From assembly GCF_001559075.2 (NCBI RefSeq), contig NZ_CP014015.2:4650001-4714000 (forward strand): a stretch of 64,000 nt of DNA. The letters run 5' to 3'. Below are positions 33,221 to 41,902 of this stretch, piece by piece. The notes below the pieces were generated by a model, which worked only from the letters and a program-made list of their open reading frames with translations, was not told the origin of the DNA and did no database searches. This DNA comes from Citrobacter amalonaticus (GTDB taxonomy: Bacteria > Pseudomonadota > Gammaproteobacteria > Enterobacterales > Enterobacteriaceae). Made by a program: the position numbers and the translations under genes. Every line of letters begins with the position of its first letter. The first letter of the stretch is position 1.

Positions 33221-34132
33221 ATGATTTATAAAGGCAACAACAAACCAACGGCTCCCGGGGTTGCTATCTCACTGAAGAGACTTGCCTGGCGGCACAGGAA
33301 GAAATTATGCATTACTTTCATGCTGGTTATTGCTGAAAACGTTGCATTCCTGCTCTACCCCATTTTGGCGGGCATGGCGATCAATGCCATCCTGGGCGGA
33401 CAGACGTCGCGTGCGGCCCTTTATGGCCTGATGGTTCTGTTCATGTGGTGCATGGGAGCCACCAGACGTAGTGTAGATACGCGAACATTTGCACGTATCT
33501 ACGCAAGTCTTGCTGTGACAGTAGTTTTAGCCCAGCGAAAATATTCACTTAATCACTCGACTATTGCTGCGAGAGTCACTCTGTCCCGTGAATTTGTGGA
33601 TTTCTTCGAGTTGCACCTGCCTGTATTGATTACCTCGATCATTTCCCTTTTCGGCGCAGCAATAATGCTGTTATGGATTGAATTCTGGACAGGAATAACC
33701 TGTTTGATAATCGTAGCCATACTGATGTGTTTTGTCTCAAGTTATACTTTCAAAAATGAGACATTCTACAGACGGCTCAATAATCGCCTTGAGAAAGAGG
33801 TCGATTATGTTAACAAGGCGTCTTTTGGTGCTCTTAAGCGACATTATGACACACTTGCCCGCCTGCGCGTGGTGTTATCCGACAGAGAGGCATGGGGATA
33901 TTTATGCATAGGCCTTCTGGTTTCTGCTCTCTTTTCCATGACCATTATCAGGATGAGCATGGAGTCCGGAATTAATGCAGGACATATTTATTCCGTCATG
34001 ACCTATATGTGGATGTTTGCAACAAGCCTGGATGACGCACCACAACTTCTTGAGAAATTTTCCCAGCTCAGGGATATCGGTAAACGAGTTTCGACAGACG
34101 ATGAGACCTCTTTATCAGGAAAACCATGCTGA
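33221..34132 (+). CDS. ABC-exporter-like six-transmembrane protein without ATPase domain
   Basis: The 303-residue product resembles the stand-alone ABC six-transmembrane family (PF13748): a basic N-terminus, membrane segments beginning LCITFMLVIAENVAFLLYPI, the loop RSVDTRTFARIY, VLITSIISLFGAAIMLLWI, then GYLCIGLLVSALFSMTII. There is no Walker motif in the protein or nearby. Members occur beside transporters and their role is unknown. It occupies the position where an RND locus would normally have its membrane-fusion protein gene, 37 bases before the pump gene. Confidence 0.78.
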   Translation: MIYKGNNKPTAPGVAISLKRLAWRHRKKLCITFMLVIAENVAFLLYPILAGMAINAILGGQTSRAALYGLMVLFMWCMGATRRSVDTRTFARIYASLAVTVVLAQRKYSLNHSTIAARVTLSREFVDFFELHLPVLITSIISLFGAAIMLLWIEFWTGITCLIIVAILMCFVSSYTFKNETFYRRLNNRLEKEVDYVNKASFGALKRHYDTLARLRVVLSDREAWGYLCIGLLVSALFSMTIIRMSMESGINAGHIYSVMTYMWMFATSLDDAPQLLEKFSQLRDIGKRVSTDDETSLSGKPC

Positions 34133-34169
34133 ATTTTTACCCTTTGTATGTTGACTGGAAGTATACCTG

Positions 34170-37100
34170 ATGCCGCACTTTTTCATTGAGCGCCCCATCT
34201 TCGCATGGGTTATCGCCCTGTTTATTGTTCTGACTGGAATATTGTCTATTCCTCGTTTACCGGTGGCGCAATACCCTGCCGTTGCGCCACCCGGTATTAT
34301 CATTTCAGTGAGTTACCCTGGTGCCAACCCGGAGGTGATGAACACGTCCGTCGTGTCTCTGATCGAGCGTGAAATTGCGAGTGTTGACAATTTACTCTAT
34401 TTTGAATCTTCCAGTGACACGACGGGGATGGCGTCAATTACTGTAACCTTCAAACCCGGAACCGACATCAAACTCGCTCAGATGGATCTGCAAAACCAAA
34501 TTAAAATTGTGGAATCTCGCCTGCCGCAGTCGGTAAGACAGAATGGGATAAGTGTTGAGGCAGCTAATTCCGGTTTTTTAATGATGGTGGGATTAAAATC
34601 CCAAAACGGAGACTATCAGGAAGCTGACTTAAGCGATTATTTTGCCAGGAATGTTACTGATGAACTCCGGCGCGTACCCGGTGTAGGTAAAGTCCAGCTT
34701 TTTGGCGGGGAAAAGGCGCTCCGCATATGGCTGGACCCGATGAAATTACACAGCTATGGGCTCTCAGTTACGGATGTATTAAGCGCCATCAGTCAACAAA
34801 ACGTGATTGTTTCACCGGGCAGAACCGGAGATGAACCTGCGGCTAGCGGGCAAGGCGTGACCTATCCAATAACAGTAAAAGGGCAACTCTCTTCGGTTGA
34901 AGAATTTCGTAATATCACGATTAAATCACAGGTCTCCGCCGCCAGGGTGACACTGGCAGACGTTGCCCGCGTGGAATCTGGGTTACAAAGTTACGCATTT
35001 GGGATCCGTGAAAATGGCGTGCCAGCTACGGCAGCCGCCATTCAATTGTCTCCTGGCGCAAATGCGATTAGTACTGCGTCGGGTATCCGCGCACGGTTAA
35101 CAGAACTGTCCGGTATACTTCCCGAGGGAATGACGTTCACCGTGCCTTTCGATACGGCTCCGTTTGTAAAACTGTCGATATTGAAGGTAGTTGAGACATT
35201 TATTGAAGCCATGGTCCTGGTCTTTTTCGTGATGCTGCTTTTCCTTCACAAGATACGCTGCACCCTTATTCCTGCGATTGTGGCCCCCGTGGCGCTGCTC
35301 GGCACTTTTACCGTAATGCTATTAAGCGGTTATTCCATCAATATTTTAACCATGTTTGGAATGGTGCTGGCTATCGGGATTATTGTTGACGACGCGATTG
35401 TGGTAGTAGAGAACGTCGAACGACTGATGGAAGACAAAAAAATGTCTCCACGGGATGCAACGCGAGAAGCGATGCGTGAAATTACGCCAGCAATCATTGG
35501 CATTACGCTGGTGCTTACTGCGGTATTTATCCCTATGGCCTTTGCCAGCGGATCCGTGGGTATTATTTATCGACAGTTCAGCATTTCGATGGCGATATCC
35601 ATTTTACTGTCGGCATTCCTGGCGCTGACGTTAACCCCTGCGCTTTGTGCAACCTTGCTCAAACCACATGGTATTCATCAGGGTAAAAGCAGCGTATTTT
35701 CAGCGTGGTTTAACGCTCACTTTCATCGCCTGACGACGTTTTACGCCACTGGTCTGGGATTTGTTCTGAAGCGTACCGGCCGTATGATGATGATCTACGC
35801 TGCATTATGTTTGGCATTGTTTGCCGGTCTGTCTTCCTTACCATCATCATTTTTACCCGATGAAGATCAGGGCTATTTTATGTCCTCAATCCAGCTCCCT
35901 TCAGATGCCACGATGCAGCGGACACTTAAGGTTGTCGATACATTTGAGGAGGAGATCGCCCACCGGCAGGCGGTAGAAAGTAACATTATGATCCTGGGAT
36001 TTGGTTTCTCAGGATCAGGTCAAAACTCGGCCATGGCATTTACCACCCTCAAGGACTGGAAGCAACGCAAAGGAACCACGGCACAGGAGGAAGCCGACGC
36101 TATTCAGTCACGCATGGCAAACGTGCCGGACGCGGTGACGATGAGTCTGCTGCCTCCGGCAATTTCTGATATGGGAACCTCATCCGGGTTCACTTACTAT
36201 TTACAGGACAGAGGCGGGAAAGGATATCAGGTACTCAAGAAGGCGGCCGATGAGCTTATTGTGCAGGCAAATAATAATTCTCAACTTGCCGATGTCTATA
36301 TTGATGGGCTTGGTGAGGGAACAAGCCTTGACCTGCATATCGACAGGGAAAAAGCGGAGGCCATGGGTGTGTCGTTTGATGAGATAAATCAAACCATTTC
36401 CGTTGCAACAGGTTCCAATTATGTTAATGACTATACCAATAATGGCCGGGTTCAGCAGGTTATCGTCCAGGCGGATGCGCCGTACCGGATGCAACCAGAA
36501 CAACTGTTGACTTTGTCTGTCAAAAACCGTCTGGGGCAGATGCTTCCGTTATCCACTTTTGTGACGCTTTCATGGAATGTTGCACCGCAGCAACTGATAC
36601 GCTATCAGGGATATCCTGCCATACGCATTACCGGGAGTGCAGCACAGGGAAAATCGTCGGGTACCGCAATGGCGGCAATGGACAAGCTGGCTGAGCACTT
36701 ACCAACGGGGTTCGCAGGTGAGTGGGCGGGAAGTTCGTTACAGGAAAAAGAGTCCGCGTCACAGCTTCCGGGTCTTATTGTGCTCTCGGTACTGGTGGTA
36801 TTCATGGTGCTGGCTGCGCTTTACGAAAGCTGGTCCGTTCCCTTCGCGGTCATGCTCGTTGTTCCTCTGGGGCTGCTCGGCGCTGTGCTGGCCGTATCCG
36901 TTACGAATATGACGAATGACGTCTTTTTCAAAGTGGGCCTGATAACCCTGATTGGACTTTCCGCCAAGAATGCGATTCTGATTATCGAGTTCGCGAGACA
37001 ATTGATGAAAGAAGGAAAGAGCCTTATCGATGCGACATTGACGGCTGCAAAGCAACGCTTACGGCCAATACTCATGACTTCTTTGGCTTTCACATTAGGT

Positions 37101-37286
37101 GTTGTTCCTCTGATGCTCGCCAGTGGAGCCAGCGACAGCACGCAGCATGCGATTGGTACCGGTGTATTCGGCGGGATGATTAGCGGAACGCTACTGGCCA
37201 TTTTCTTTGTTCCGGTATTTTTCGTGACGATCACACAATTTACTGGCATGCGTAAAGATAGACCGGAGAATAGTCGGAACGGCTAA
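34170..37286 (+). CDS. RND multidrug efflux permease, AdeB/AcrB-like
   Basis: The 1038-residue HAE-1 transporter begins MPHFFIERPIFAWVIALFIV, has the helix-4 proton-relay pair in IIVDDAIVVVENVERL and the helix-10 Lys in LSAKNAILIIEFARQL, and keeps the tandem-repeat RND layout. It is clearly different from OqxB at 11468. HAE-1 pumps export drugs through a tripartite complex, but no adaptor gene or outer membrane channel gene is adjacent, so it would need a partner from elsewhere such as AcrA or OqxA with TolC. The divergent AdeRS-like system suggests inducible expression. Confidence 0.93.
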   Translation: MPHFFIERPIFAWVIALFIVLTGILSIPRLPVAQYPAVAPPGIIISVSYPGANPEVMNTSVVSLIEREIASVDNLLYFESSSDTTGMASITVTFKPGTDIKLAQMDLQNQIKIVESRLPQSVRQNGISVEAANSGFLMMVGLKSQNGDYQEADLSDYFARNVTDELRRVPGVGKVQLFGGEKALRIWLDPMKLHSYGLSVTDVLSAISQQNVIVSPGRTGDEPAASGQGVTYPITVKGQLSSVEEFRNITIKSQVSAARVTLADVARVESGLQSYAFGIRENGVPATAAAIQLSPGANAISTASGIRARLTELSGILPEGMTFTVPFDTAPFVKLSILKVVETFIEAMVLVFFVMLLFLHKIRCTLIPAIVAPVALLGTFTVMLLSGYSINILTMFGMVLAIGIIVDDAIVVVENVERLMEDKKMSPRDATREAMREITPAIIGITLVLTAVFIPMAFASGSVGIIYRQFSISMAISILLSAFLALTLTPALCATLLKPHGIHQGKSSVFSAWFNAHFHRLTTFYATGLGFVLKRTGRMMMIYAALCLALFAGLSSLPSSFLPDEDQGYFMSSIQLPSDATMQRTLKVVDTFEEEIAHRQAVESNIMILGFGFSGSGQNSAMAFTTLKDWKQRKGTTAQEEADAIQSRMANVPDAVTMSLLPPAISDMGTSSGFTYYLQDRGGKGYQVLKKAADELIVQANNNSQLADVYIDGLGEGTSLDLHIDREKAEAMGVSFDEINQTISVATGSNYVNDYTNNGRVQQVIVQADAPYRMQPEQLLTLSVKNRLGQMLPLSTFVTLSWNVAPQQLIRYQGYPAIRITGSAAQGKSSGTAMAAMDKLAEHLPTGFAGEWAGSSLQEKESASQLPGLIVLSVLVVFMVLAALYESWSVPFAVMLVVPLGLLGAVLAVSVTNMTNDVFFKVGLITLIGLSAKNAILIIEFARQLMKEGKSLIDATLTAAKQRLRPILMTSLAFTLGVVPLMLASGASDSTQHAIGTGVFGGMISGTLLAIFFVPVFFVTITQFTGMRKDRPENSRNG

Positions 37287-37361
37287 TCTCTGCCCTGTGT
37301 CCCGGCCAGTTCAAAGCAGGTTTCTTGCTGAACTGGCTGGCATTACATTATCAAGGTCATT

Positions 37362-37898
37362 ATGAACATCATTGTCACTCAACGGTTAATCATTCGCCCT
37401 TTTAAGGCAGAGGATGCGGCAGCACTTTTCGATTACCTCTCTTCACCACGTGCTCCTTGCTTTAAGGATGAAAAGTTACATTCACTAGCCGAGGCGGAGA
37501 TCGATGTGGCTAAACGAGCCACGGACCCAGCACAGTTTGCCGTTTGTCTAAAAGAAACCGATACGTTAATCGGACATCTTTATGCGGACAATAGCAACGA
37601 GCCAGACAGCAATACCTGGTCAGTGGGCTGGCATTTTAATCAACGTTATGAACGTCAGGGATATGCGAGCGAGTCAGTTACTGCACTGTTTGATTATTTA
37701 TTTAAAGTAAAAGATGCCAGGCGTTTGTATGCCTGGGTAGAAGTTTACAATCTGGCCTCTCAAAGACTCTGTGAACGTTTGCATATGCGGCATGAAGGTT
37801 GTTTTAAAGAGTTTGTCGCCTTTGAAAACGAGGATGGTAAAGCAAGGTATGACGATACAAACATCTATGCGCTATTGCATAAAGAATGGACAAAGTAG
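37362..37898 (+). CDS. GNAT-family N-acetyltransferase (RimJ/RimL-like)
   Basis: The 178-residue product starts TQRLIIRPFKAEDAAALFDYL and has the acetyl-CoA-binding stretch NQRYERQGYASESV followed by LYAWVEVYNLASQRLCERL, the conserved GNAT motifs A and B. It could acetylate a small molecule or a protein N-terminus; the substrate is unknown. The ATG at 37362 is preceded by AAGGTC. A partial copy of the dispersed repeat starts 13 bases after the stop. Confidence 0.88.
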   Translation: MNIIVTQRLIIRPFKAEDAAALFDYLSSPRAPCFKDEKLHSLAEAEIDVAKRATDPAQFAVCLKETDTLIGHLYADNSNEPDSNTWSVGWHFNQRYERQGYASESVTALFDYLFKVKDARRLYAWVEVYNLASQRLCERLHMRHEGCFKEFVAFENEDGKARYDDTNIYALLHKEWTK

Positions 37899-37910
37899 AG
37901 GACGAAGAAA

Positions 37911-37950
37911 AATGTCAGTTCTTCGCTCAACACTTCCTGTCAACCTAGTT
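37911..37950 (+). repeat. Dispersed repeat, copy 6 (left half only)
   Basis: AATGTCAGTTCTTCGCTCA with a decayed right stem; the right half is missing. The truncated acetyltransferase begins about 70 bases further on, so a deletion may have joined the two. Confidence 0.6.
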
Positions 37951-38017
37951 TACATATCATAGATCTGATGTACAAAAAACGACCTTAACATACAATAATT
38001 TTCGATATCCAAACTGA

Positions 38018-38488
38018 CCCCTGCTTTATCCACGTTGGGAAATAGTTCGCTATATGGTCTCCTCAGTACCATGGCCCTATCCTGATAATGGAGCTGATAA
38101 TTATGTCAATAACGTTGCCCTGCCTGATATGGAAAAAGGGATTGCCTGGTTCTGGACTATCAGACAGCGTGAGGTTCCGGACAATCTTATGGGTTTAATC
38201 TGCCTGTATGACATTGAAGATAATAACCGTGGATTTTGGTTAGCTCCGGAATTTCAGGGACAGGGCTTTATGCGTGAGGCCAGTAATGCAGCTACGGATT
38301 ACTGGTTTAATTCGTTAAATAAGGAAGTGTTGCGAGCACCTAAAGCGGCACTCAATAACCGTTCAAAACGTATTTCAGACAGCAGTGGCATGCGGCTTAT
38401 CAGGACTGAAAAGAAAGAATATGTCAGCGGTCTGTTGGATTCCGAACTCTGGGAAATCACTCGTGACGAATGGAATGCTCGTGGCTGA
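38018..38488 (+). pseudogene. 5'-truncated GNAT acetyltransferase
   Basis: The frame from 38018 reads PLLYPRWEIVRYMVSSVPWPYP and continues to GFWLAPEFQGQGFMREA and RAPKAALNNRSKRISDSSGMRLI, a RimJ/RimL-type acetyltransferase. The first strand and helix (the usual TERLxLR start and about 30 residues) are absent, and an in-frame stop at 38015 closes the frame. An ATG at 38054 would make a 144-residue product that lacks the N-terminal GNAT fold. It is therefore most likely a remnant, although translation from 38054 cannot be excluded. Confidence 0.7.
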
Positions 38489-38498
38489 TAAAGTTCGG

Positions 38499-38573
38499 GA
38501 ACGTCCGCTCTTCGCTCAAAGCAGACCTCGCGGCGCTGCCTCCGGCACGCTTCATGTCGGAAGCAGGCGTATA
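38499..38573 (+). repeat. Dispersed palindromic repeat, copy 7 (divergent right half)
   Basis: AACGTCCGCTCTTCGCTCA followed by AAGCAGAC is a clear left half, 11 bases after the acetyltransferase remnant. The right half (GCACGCTTCATGTCGGAAGCAG) is only distantly related. Confidence 0.65.
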
Positions 38574-38964
38574 ACATGAATATCCTGTGAAATGACAACC
38601 TCCAGAATCCGATCTCGCCTGCGGCCTACGCTATGCCAGATCCAGCATTTTTGATAGCTATTTAGTTAATACGGTATCGAAAGCCTTTAAAAAGGTATTA
38701 TTCCTGGAACAGCACTTTTTTTTCTTGGCTTATCTATTATTGCTGAGGTTCAACTATTAAGAATAAAAAAGAACCAGAAGATATTTCGGATATAGCTTAC
38801 CCATAATATTAACAATTGATAATATTAAAGTAACACTCCCTAAAATGGGATATTTTTATTTCTCATAGACGAGGATTTACATGTCATGATATAATATGGC
38901 AGTAAAAATATGCAGGTTATTAACCTGCCAGTAATGTAAATAAATTTTCGAGGAGACCATTCCA
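38574..38964. other. A+T-rich gene-free stretch before yeeN
   Basis: About 390 bases with no supported gene. From about 38640 the DNA becomes very A+T-rich, continuing into the yeeN gene. It marks the right edge of the repeat-studded mosaic. Confidence 0.4.
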
Positions 38965-39681
38965 GTGGGACGTAAATGGGCCAATATTGTTGCTAAAAAA
39001 ACGGCTAAAGACGGTGCAACATCTAACGTATATGCAAAATTCGGTGTAGAAATCTATGCTGCTGCTAAACAAGGTGAACCAGATCCAGAATCAAACTCAT
39101 CTTTAAAGTTCGTTATTGAACGTGCTAAACAAGCACAAGTCCCAAAACACGTTATTGATAAAGCCATTGATAAAGCCAAAGGTGGCGGAGATGAAACGTT
39201 CGTGCCAGGGCGTTATGAAGGCTTTGGGCCCAATGGTGCAATGGTTATCGCTGAAACGTTGACTTCGAATGTTAACCGTACGATTGCTAATGTCCGCACA
39301 ATTTTCAATAAAAAAGGCGGCAATATCGGCGCGGCAGGTTCTGTCAGCTATATGTTTGACAACACTGGCGTGATTGTATTTAAAGGAACAGACCCTGACC
39401 GTATTTTTGAAATTTTGCTGGATGCTGAAGTTGATGTGCGTGATGTAACCGAAGAAGAAGGAAACATCGTTATTTATACTGAACCTACAGACCTTCACAA
39501 AGGAATTGCAGCGCTAAAAGCAGCAGGGATTACTGAATTCTCAACAACAGAATTAGAAATGATTGCTCAATCAGAAGTTGAACTTTCACCAGAAGATTTA
39601 GAAATCTTTGAAGGGCTTGTTAATGCCCTTGAAGATGACGATGATGTTCAAAAAGTATATCACAACGTTGCAAACCTCTAA
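38965..39681 (+). CDS. yeeN: YebC/PmpR-family protein YeeN
   Basis: The 238-residue product starts MGRKWANIVAKKTAKDGA and is a full-length YebC/TACO1-family protein of the YeeN type, sharing GRYEGFGPNGAMVIAETLTS and the ending DDDDVQKVYHNVA. YebC proteins have been described as transcription regulators and, more recently, as ribosome-associated factors easing proline-rich translation. The start is GTG with a GAGGAG site. Codon use is A/T-ending (GCT, GAA, GGT, TTA) and segments such as EEEGNIVIYTEPTDLHKG read like the streptococcal/lactobacillal forms, suggesting lateral gain. In E. coli yeeN lies elsewhere on the chromosome. Confidence 0.9.
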   Translation: MGRKWANIVAKKTAKDGATSNVYAKFGVEIYAAAKQGEPDPESNSSLKFVIERAKQAQVPKHVIDKAIDKAKGGGDETFVPGRYEGFGPNGAMVIAETLTSNVNRTIANVRTIFNKKGGNIGAAGSVSYMFDNTGVIVFKGTDPDRIFEILLDAEVDVRDVTEEEGNIVIYTEPTDLHKGIAALKAAGITEFSTTELEMIAQSEVELSPEDLEIFEGLVNALEDDDDVQKVYHNVANL

Positions 39682-39948
39682 TTAAGAATGAAAGGAATCT
39701 GTCATTATGGCAGATTTTTTAATCTTATAACGTTGTTATAAAAAAGCATATTTAGCCAGGTTTTAGGGATAGTGTCCATCGACCCGTTGAACTCACCGTT
39801 CATAACAGACCCGTCTCCCTTGTACCAGACTGCACATCGCGCAAAGGGCACCCGTCATGGGTACCCTTTGCAGCAACTTCCAACGTTAGTCAGGACGACA
39901 TAGATCCACGGAGAATTTCAGTACATCGCAAACCGAGCTTTCCGCAAG

Positions 39949-40173
39949 TCAGCGGGGAATATGCGCCAGAATTGCGTCCAGCGTTTGCTCATCAAACATC
40001 AACTCCTCGATGCCCCGATGTGACTGAACACGCATCTGCTGCGGTGCGGTCATCCGCACCATTTGTCTCGCCACATGCTTTGTGGTTGCCTGATTCACTT
40101 TTACCGCAATTTCAAAGTCATGATCGGCCAGCGTCTCATCGGTAAAGACATGGATGTTCGTATTGTTACTCAT
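39949..40173 (-). CDS. Small hypothetical protein
   Basis: A 74-residue acidic/polar protein (MSNNTNIHVFTDETLADHDF at the start) with AGAGGTAA eight bases before its ATG, which supports a real gene. No family recognised. It is divergent from the 489-codon gene at 40384, with 210 bases between them, an arrangement often seen for a regulator or antitoxin and its target, but nothing in the sequence proves that. Confidence 0.6.
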   Translation of the reverse strand: MSNNTNIHVFTDETLADHDFEIAVKVNQATTKHVARQMVRMTAPQQMRVQSHRGIEELMFDEQTLDAILAHIPR

Positions 40174-40383
40174 TGATTATTACCTCTTTTTACTCGTTCA
40201 CGTTTAAAACGCAGCGACACTTTCGGACCTCAGGCCTGGGTGTTTTGCGTTTTCCGGAGGCAAATATACCCACCCATTTCTTGCAATAAATCCTCATTTG
40301 ATCGGCAATGCGGCTCCTGTTATTGCATAATCACTTACGCTATATTTTGCGGTTTAGGGCTGCGAGAACAGGGTGAGTATCAA

Positions 40384-41853
40384 ATGGGAAAAATACTGGA
40401 AGACAACAGAAAGAATGCGCTCACTGCCATCCGGGATCTTCTGGCAAAAGAGGTCTATAAGCTGGCGGTGATTAAACAGTACCCGGAGGAGTTCACCCGT
40501 ATCATCGAGATTTACGCGGATATCTCGCGGACATTCCACTTTCTAGGTGACTACACGGATAGCGAAACCCTCAATCGGTTCAAAGAAGAAATTTTTGACT
40601 GTGTGATCATCCGCCCACCGATGGCTGAACTCAAAACCCGGCTGCAAAACGGCGTAGACTACCTTAAGCGGTCAATAGACGAGCCAGACGATAAATTGAG
40701 TGCTCAGCTAAAGAAAGGGGTTAACGGCATCTTTAATAGCCGTAAAACCTTTCAGTCCAGAATTCCCTATCGCTATCCCCCCGCGTTGTTAATTCACTGG
40801 TATGACTATATTTCCCTCTATCGTGAGCTACTACGATGGGAGGAAAAGAGTGGTTTTGACAGAGTGTGGGACGATTTTTTTGACGGCGGGTACATTACTC
40901 AAATTACATCCCCCGTATCCGTTACCGACCATATCCGGTCTTATGACAGCTATTTGCCCATGTCTTTTCATTACGCTACGGAGCACGTTGCGATACCTGA
41001 AAATGCCTGGTACCGTCATGTCGCCCCCTTTTCTCCTGATGTCCCCAAGGAAATAATGGATGACATCATCACACTGAAAATCCAGGACGATTTCTCACCT
41101 CAAAGTGATGTTGAAATCAAAACCGAACTTAATTTTTCCGTACTTCTTTATCCGGACATGACACAAGCGCATATCGATGAAATCGTGGAACATGTCCGCT
41201 ATCAGTTAAGCCGGGGACATAACGCGAATCTTGAGGCGGAAAAGCAGTTAGCCTGTGACCAGAACGCATTTACGCGGGCCTCATCGGCATCAAAACTTAA
41301 CGAACCCGACTTTGCGGATCTTCGACTGCTCCAGAGTGCGCGCCTGATAAAAATTGATAACCTGGCTCAGGGAATTAAATATGTTTATGGGCTGGCGCTT
41401 CTACAAGAAGCTTATCTTGAATGGCACCAGGAAAAATCGTGCAAACTCTCCTGGTGCAGCTGGAAAAAGCGCTCTGGCCAGAGACTGGAGATCCTGGCGG
41501 AGAAAGTCGCCGAAAAAATAGAAACCGCCGTTTTACGCAAGAACCGTGATAAAAAACACCGACACGACATCAGGCTGCCGACCGCCTCCATGATTAAAAA
41601 CAGCTACGATGAAGTCAGTCTGGAAATACAAAAGCACATTGACCAATTTCAGCTCGGGCGTCTTCAGATGCAGAAACGCTTGAATCCTGTGCAAATGAGA
41701 AAGCTCATGGATACGCCTGAAATTCTGCTCAGCCAACTGCATGAAGAGGATAGTGACGTAGCCAGACAGCGTATCGCTGAACTGACTCGTAAAGGCAAAA
41801 CGGCCTCGATTCGACGCCGGGAAAATGGCAGTTTTGTTATTGTCTGGTTTTAA
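40384..41853 (+). CDS. Hypothetical protein of 489 residues
   Basis: I do not recognise this family. The product is soluble, rich in charged helices, with no signal peptide and no obvious P-loop or nuclease motif. A Trp/Tyr-rich part (LLIHWYDYISLYRELLRWEE) and a C-terminal region with many Lys/Arg and Gln (about residues 390-470) are notable; the end RKGKTASIRRRENGSFVIVWF could be a small beta-hairpin module. The ATG at 40384 follows CAGGGTGAG; upstream open frame to 40240 lacks a start signal. It sits just outside dhaR on the accessory side. Confidence 0.65.
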   Translation: MGKILEDNRKNALTAIRDLLAKEVYKLAVIKQYPEEFTRIIEIYADISRTFHFLGDYTDSETLNRFKEEIFDCVIIRPPMAELKTRLQNGVDYLKRSIDEPDDKLSAQLKKGVNGIFNSRKTFQSRIPYRYPPALLIHWYDYISLYRELLRWEEKSGFDRVWDDFFDGGYITQITSPVSVTDHIRSYDSYLPMSFHYATEHVAIPENAWYRHVAPFSPDVPKEIMDDIITLKIQDDFSPQSDVEIKTELNFSVLLYPDMTQAHIDEIVEHVRYQLSRGHNANLEAEKQLACDQNAFTRASSASKLNEPDFADLRLLQSARLIKIDNLAQGIKYVYGLALLQEAYLEWHQEKSCKLSWCSWKKRSGQRLEILAEKVAEKIETAVLRKNRDKKHRHDIRLPTASMIKNSYDEVSLEIQKHIDQFQLGRLQMQKRLNPVQMRKLMDTPEILLSQLHEEDSDVARQRIAELTRKGKTASIRRRENGSFVIVWF

Positions 41854-41902
41854 CCGACGCCTGACGGGAATCACTTAAAATTCTTTGCAACAATCCGGCT
41901 TA

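Noticed and set aside
23566..38573. CRISPR array
   Set aside because: The repeats are kilobases apart, separated by genes, and no cas genes are present.
23566..38573. Classical integron cassette array with attC sites
   Set aside because: The recombinase is a 200-residue FimB-size protein rather than IntI, and the short repeats end in simple inverted repeats. The cassette-like layout is still reported as a finding without using the integron label.
23257..41853. Prophage or integrative conjugative element
   Set aside because: No capsid, tail, lysis, relaxase or type IV secretion genes, and no tRNA or flanking att repeats were found.
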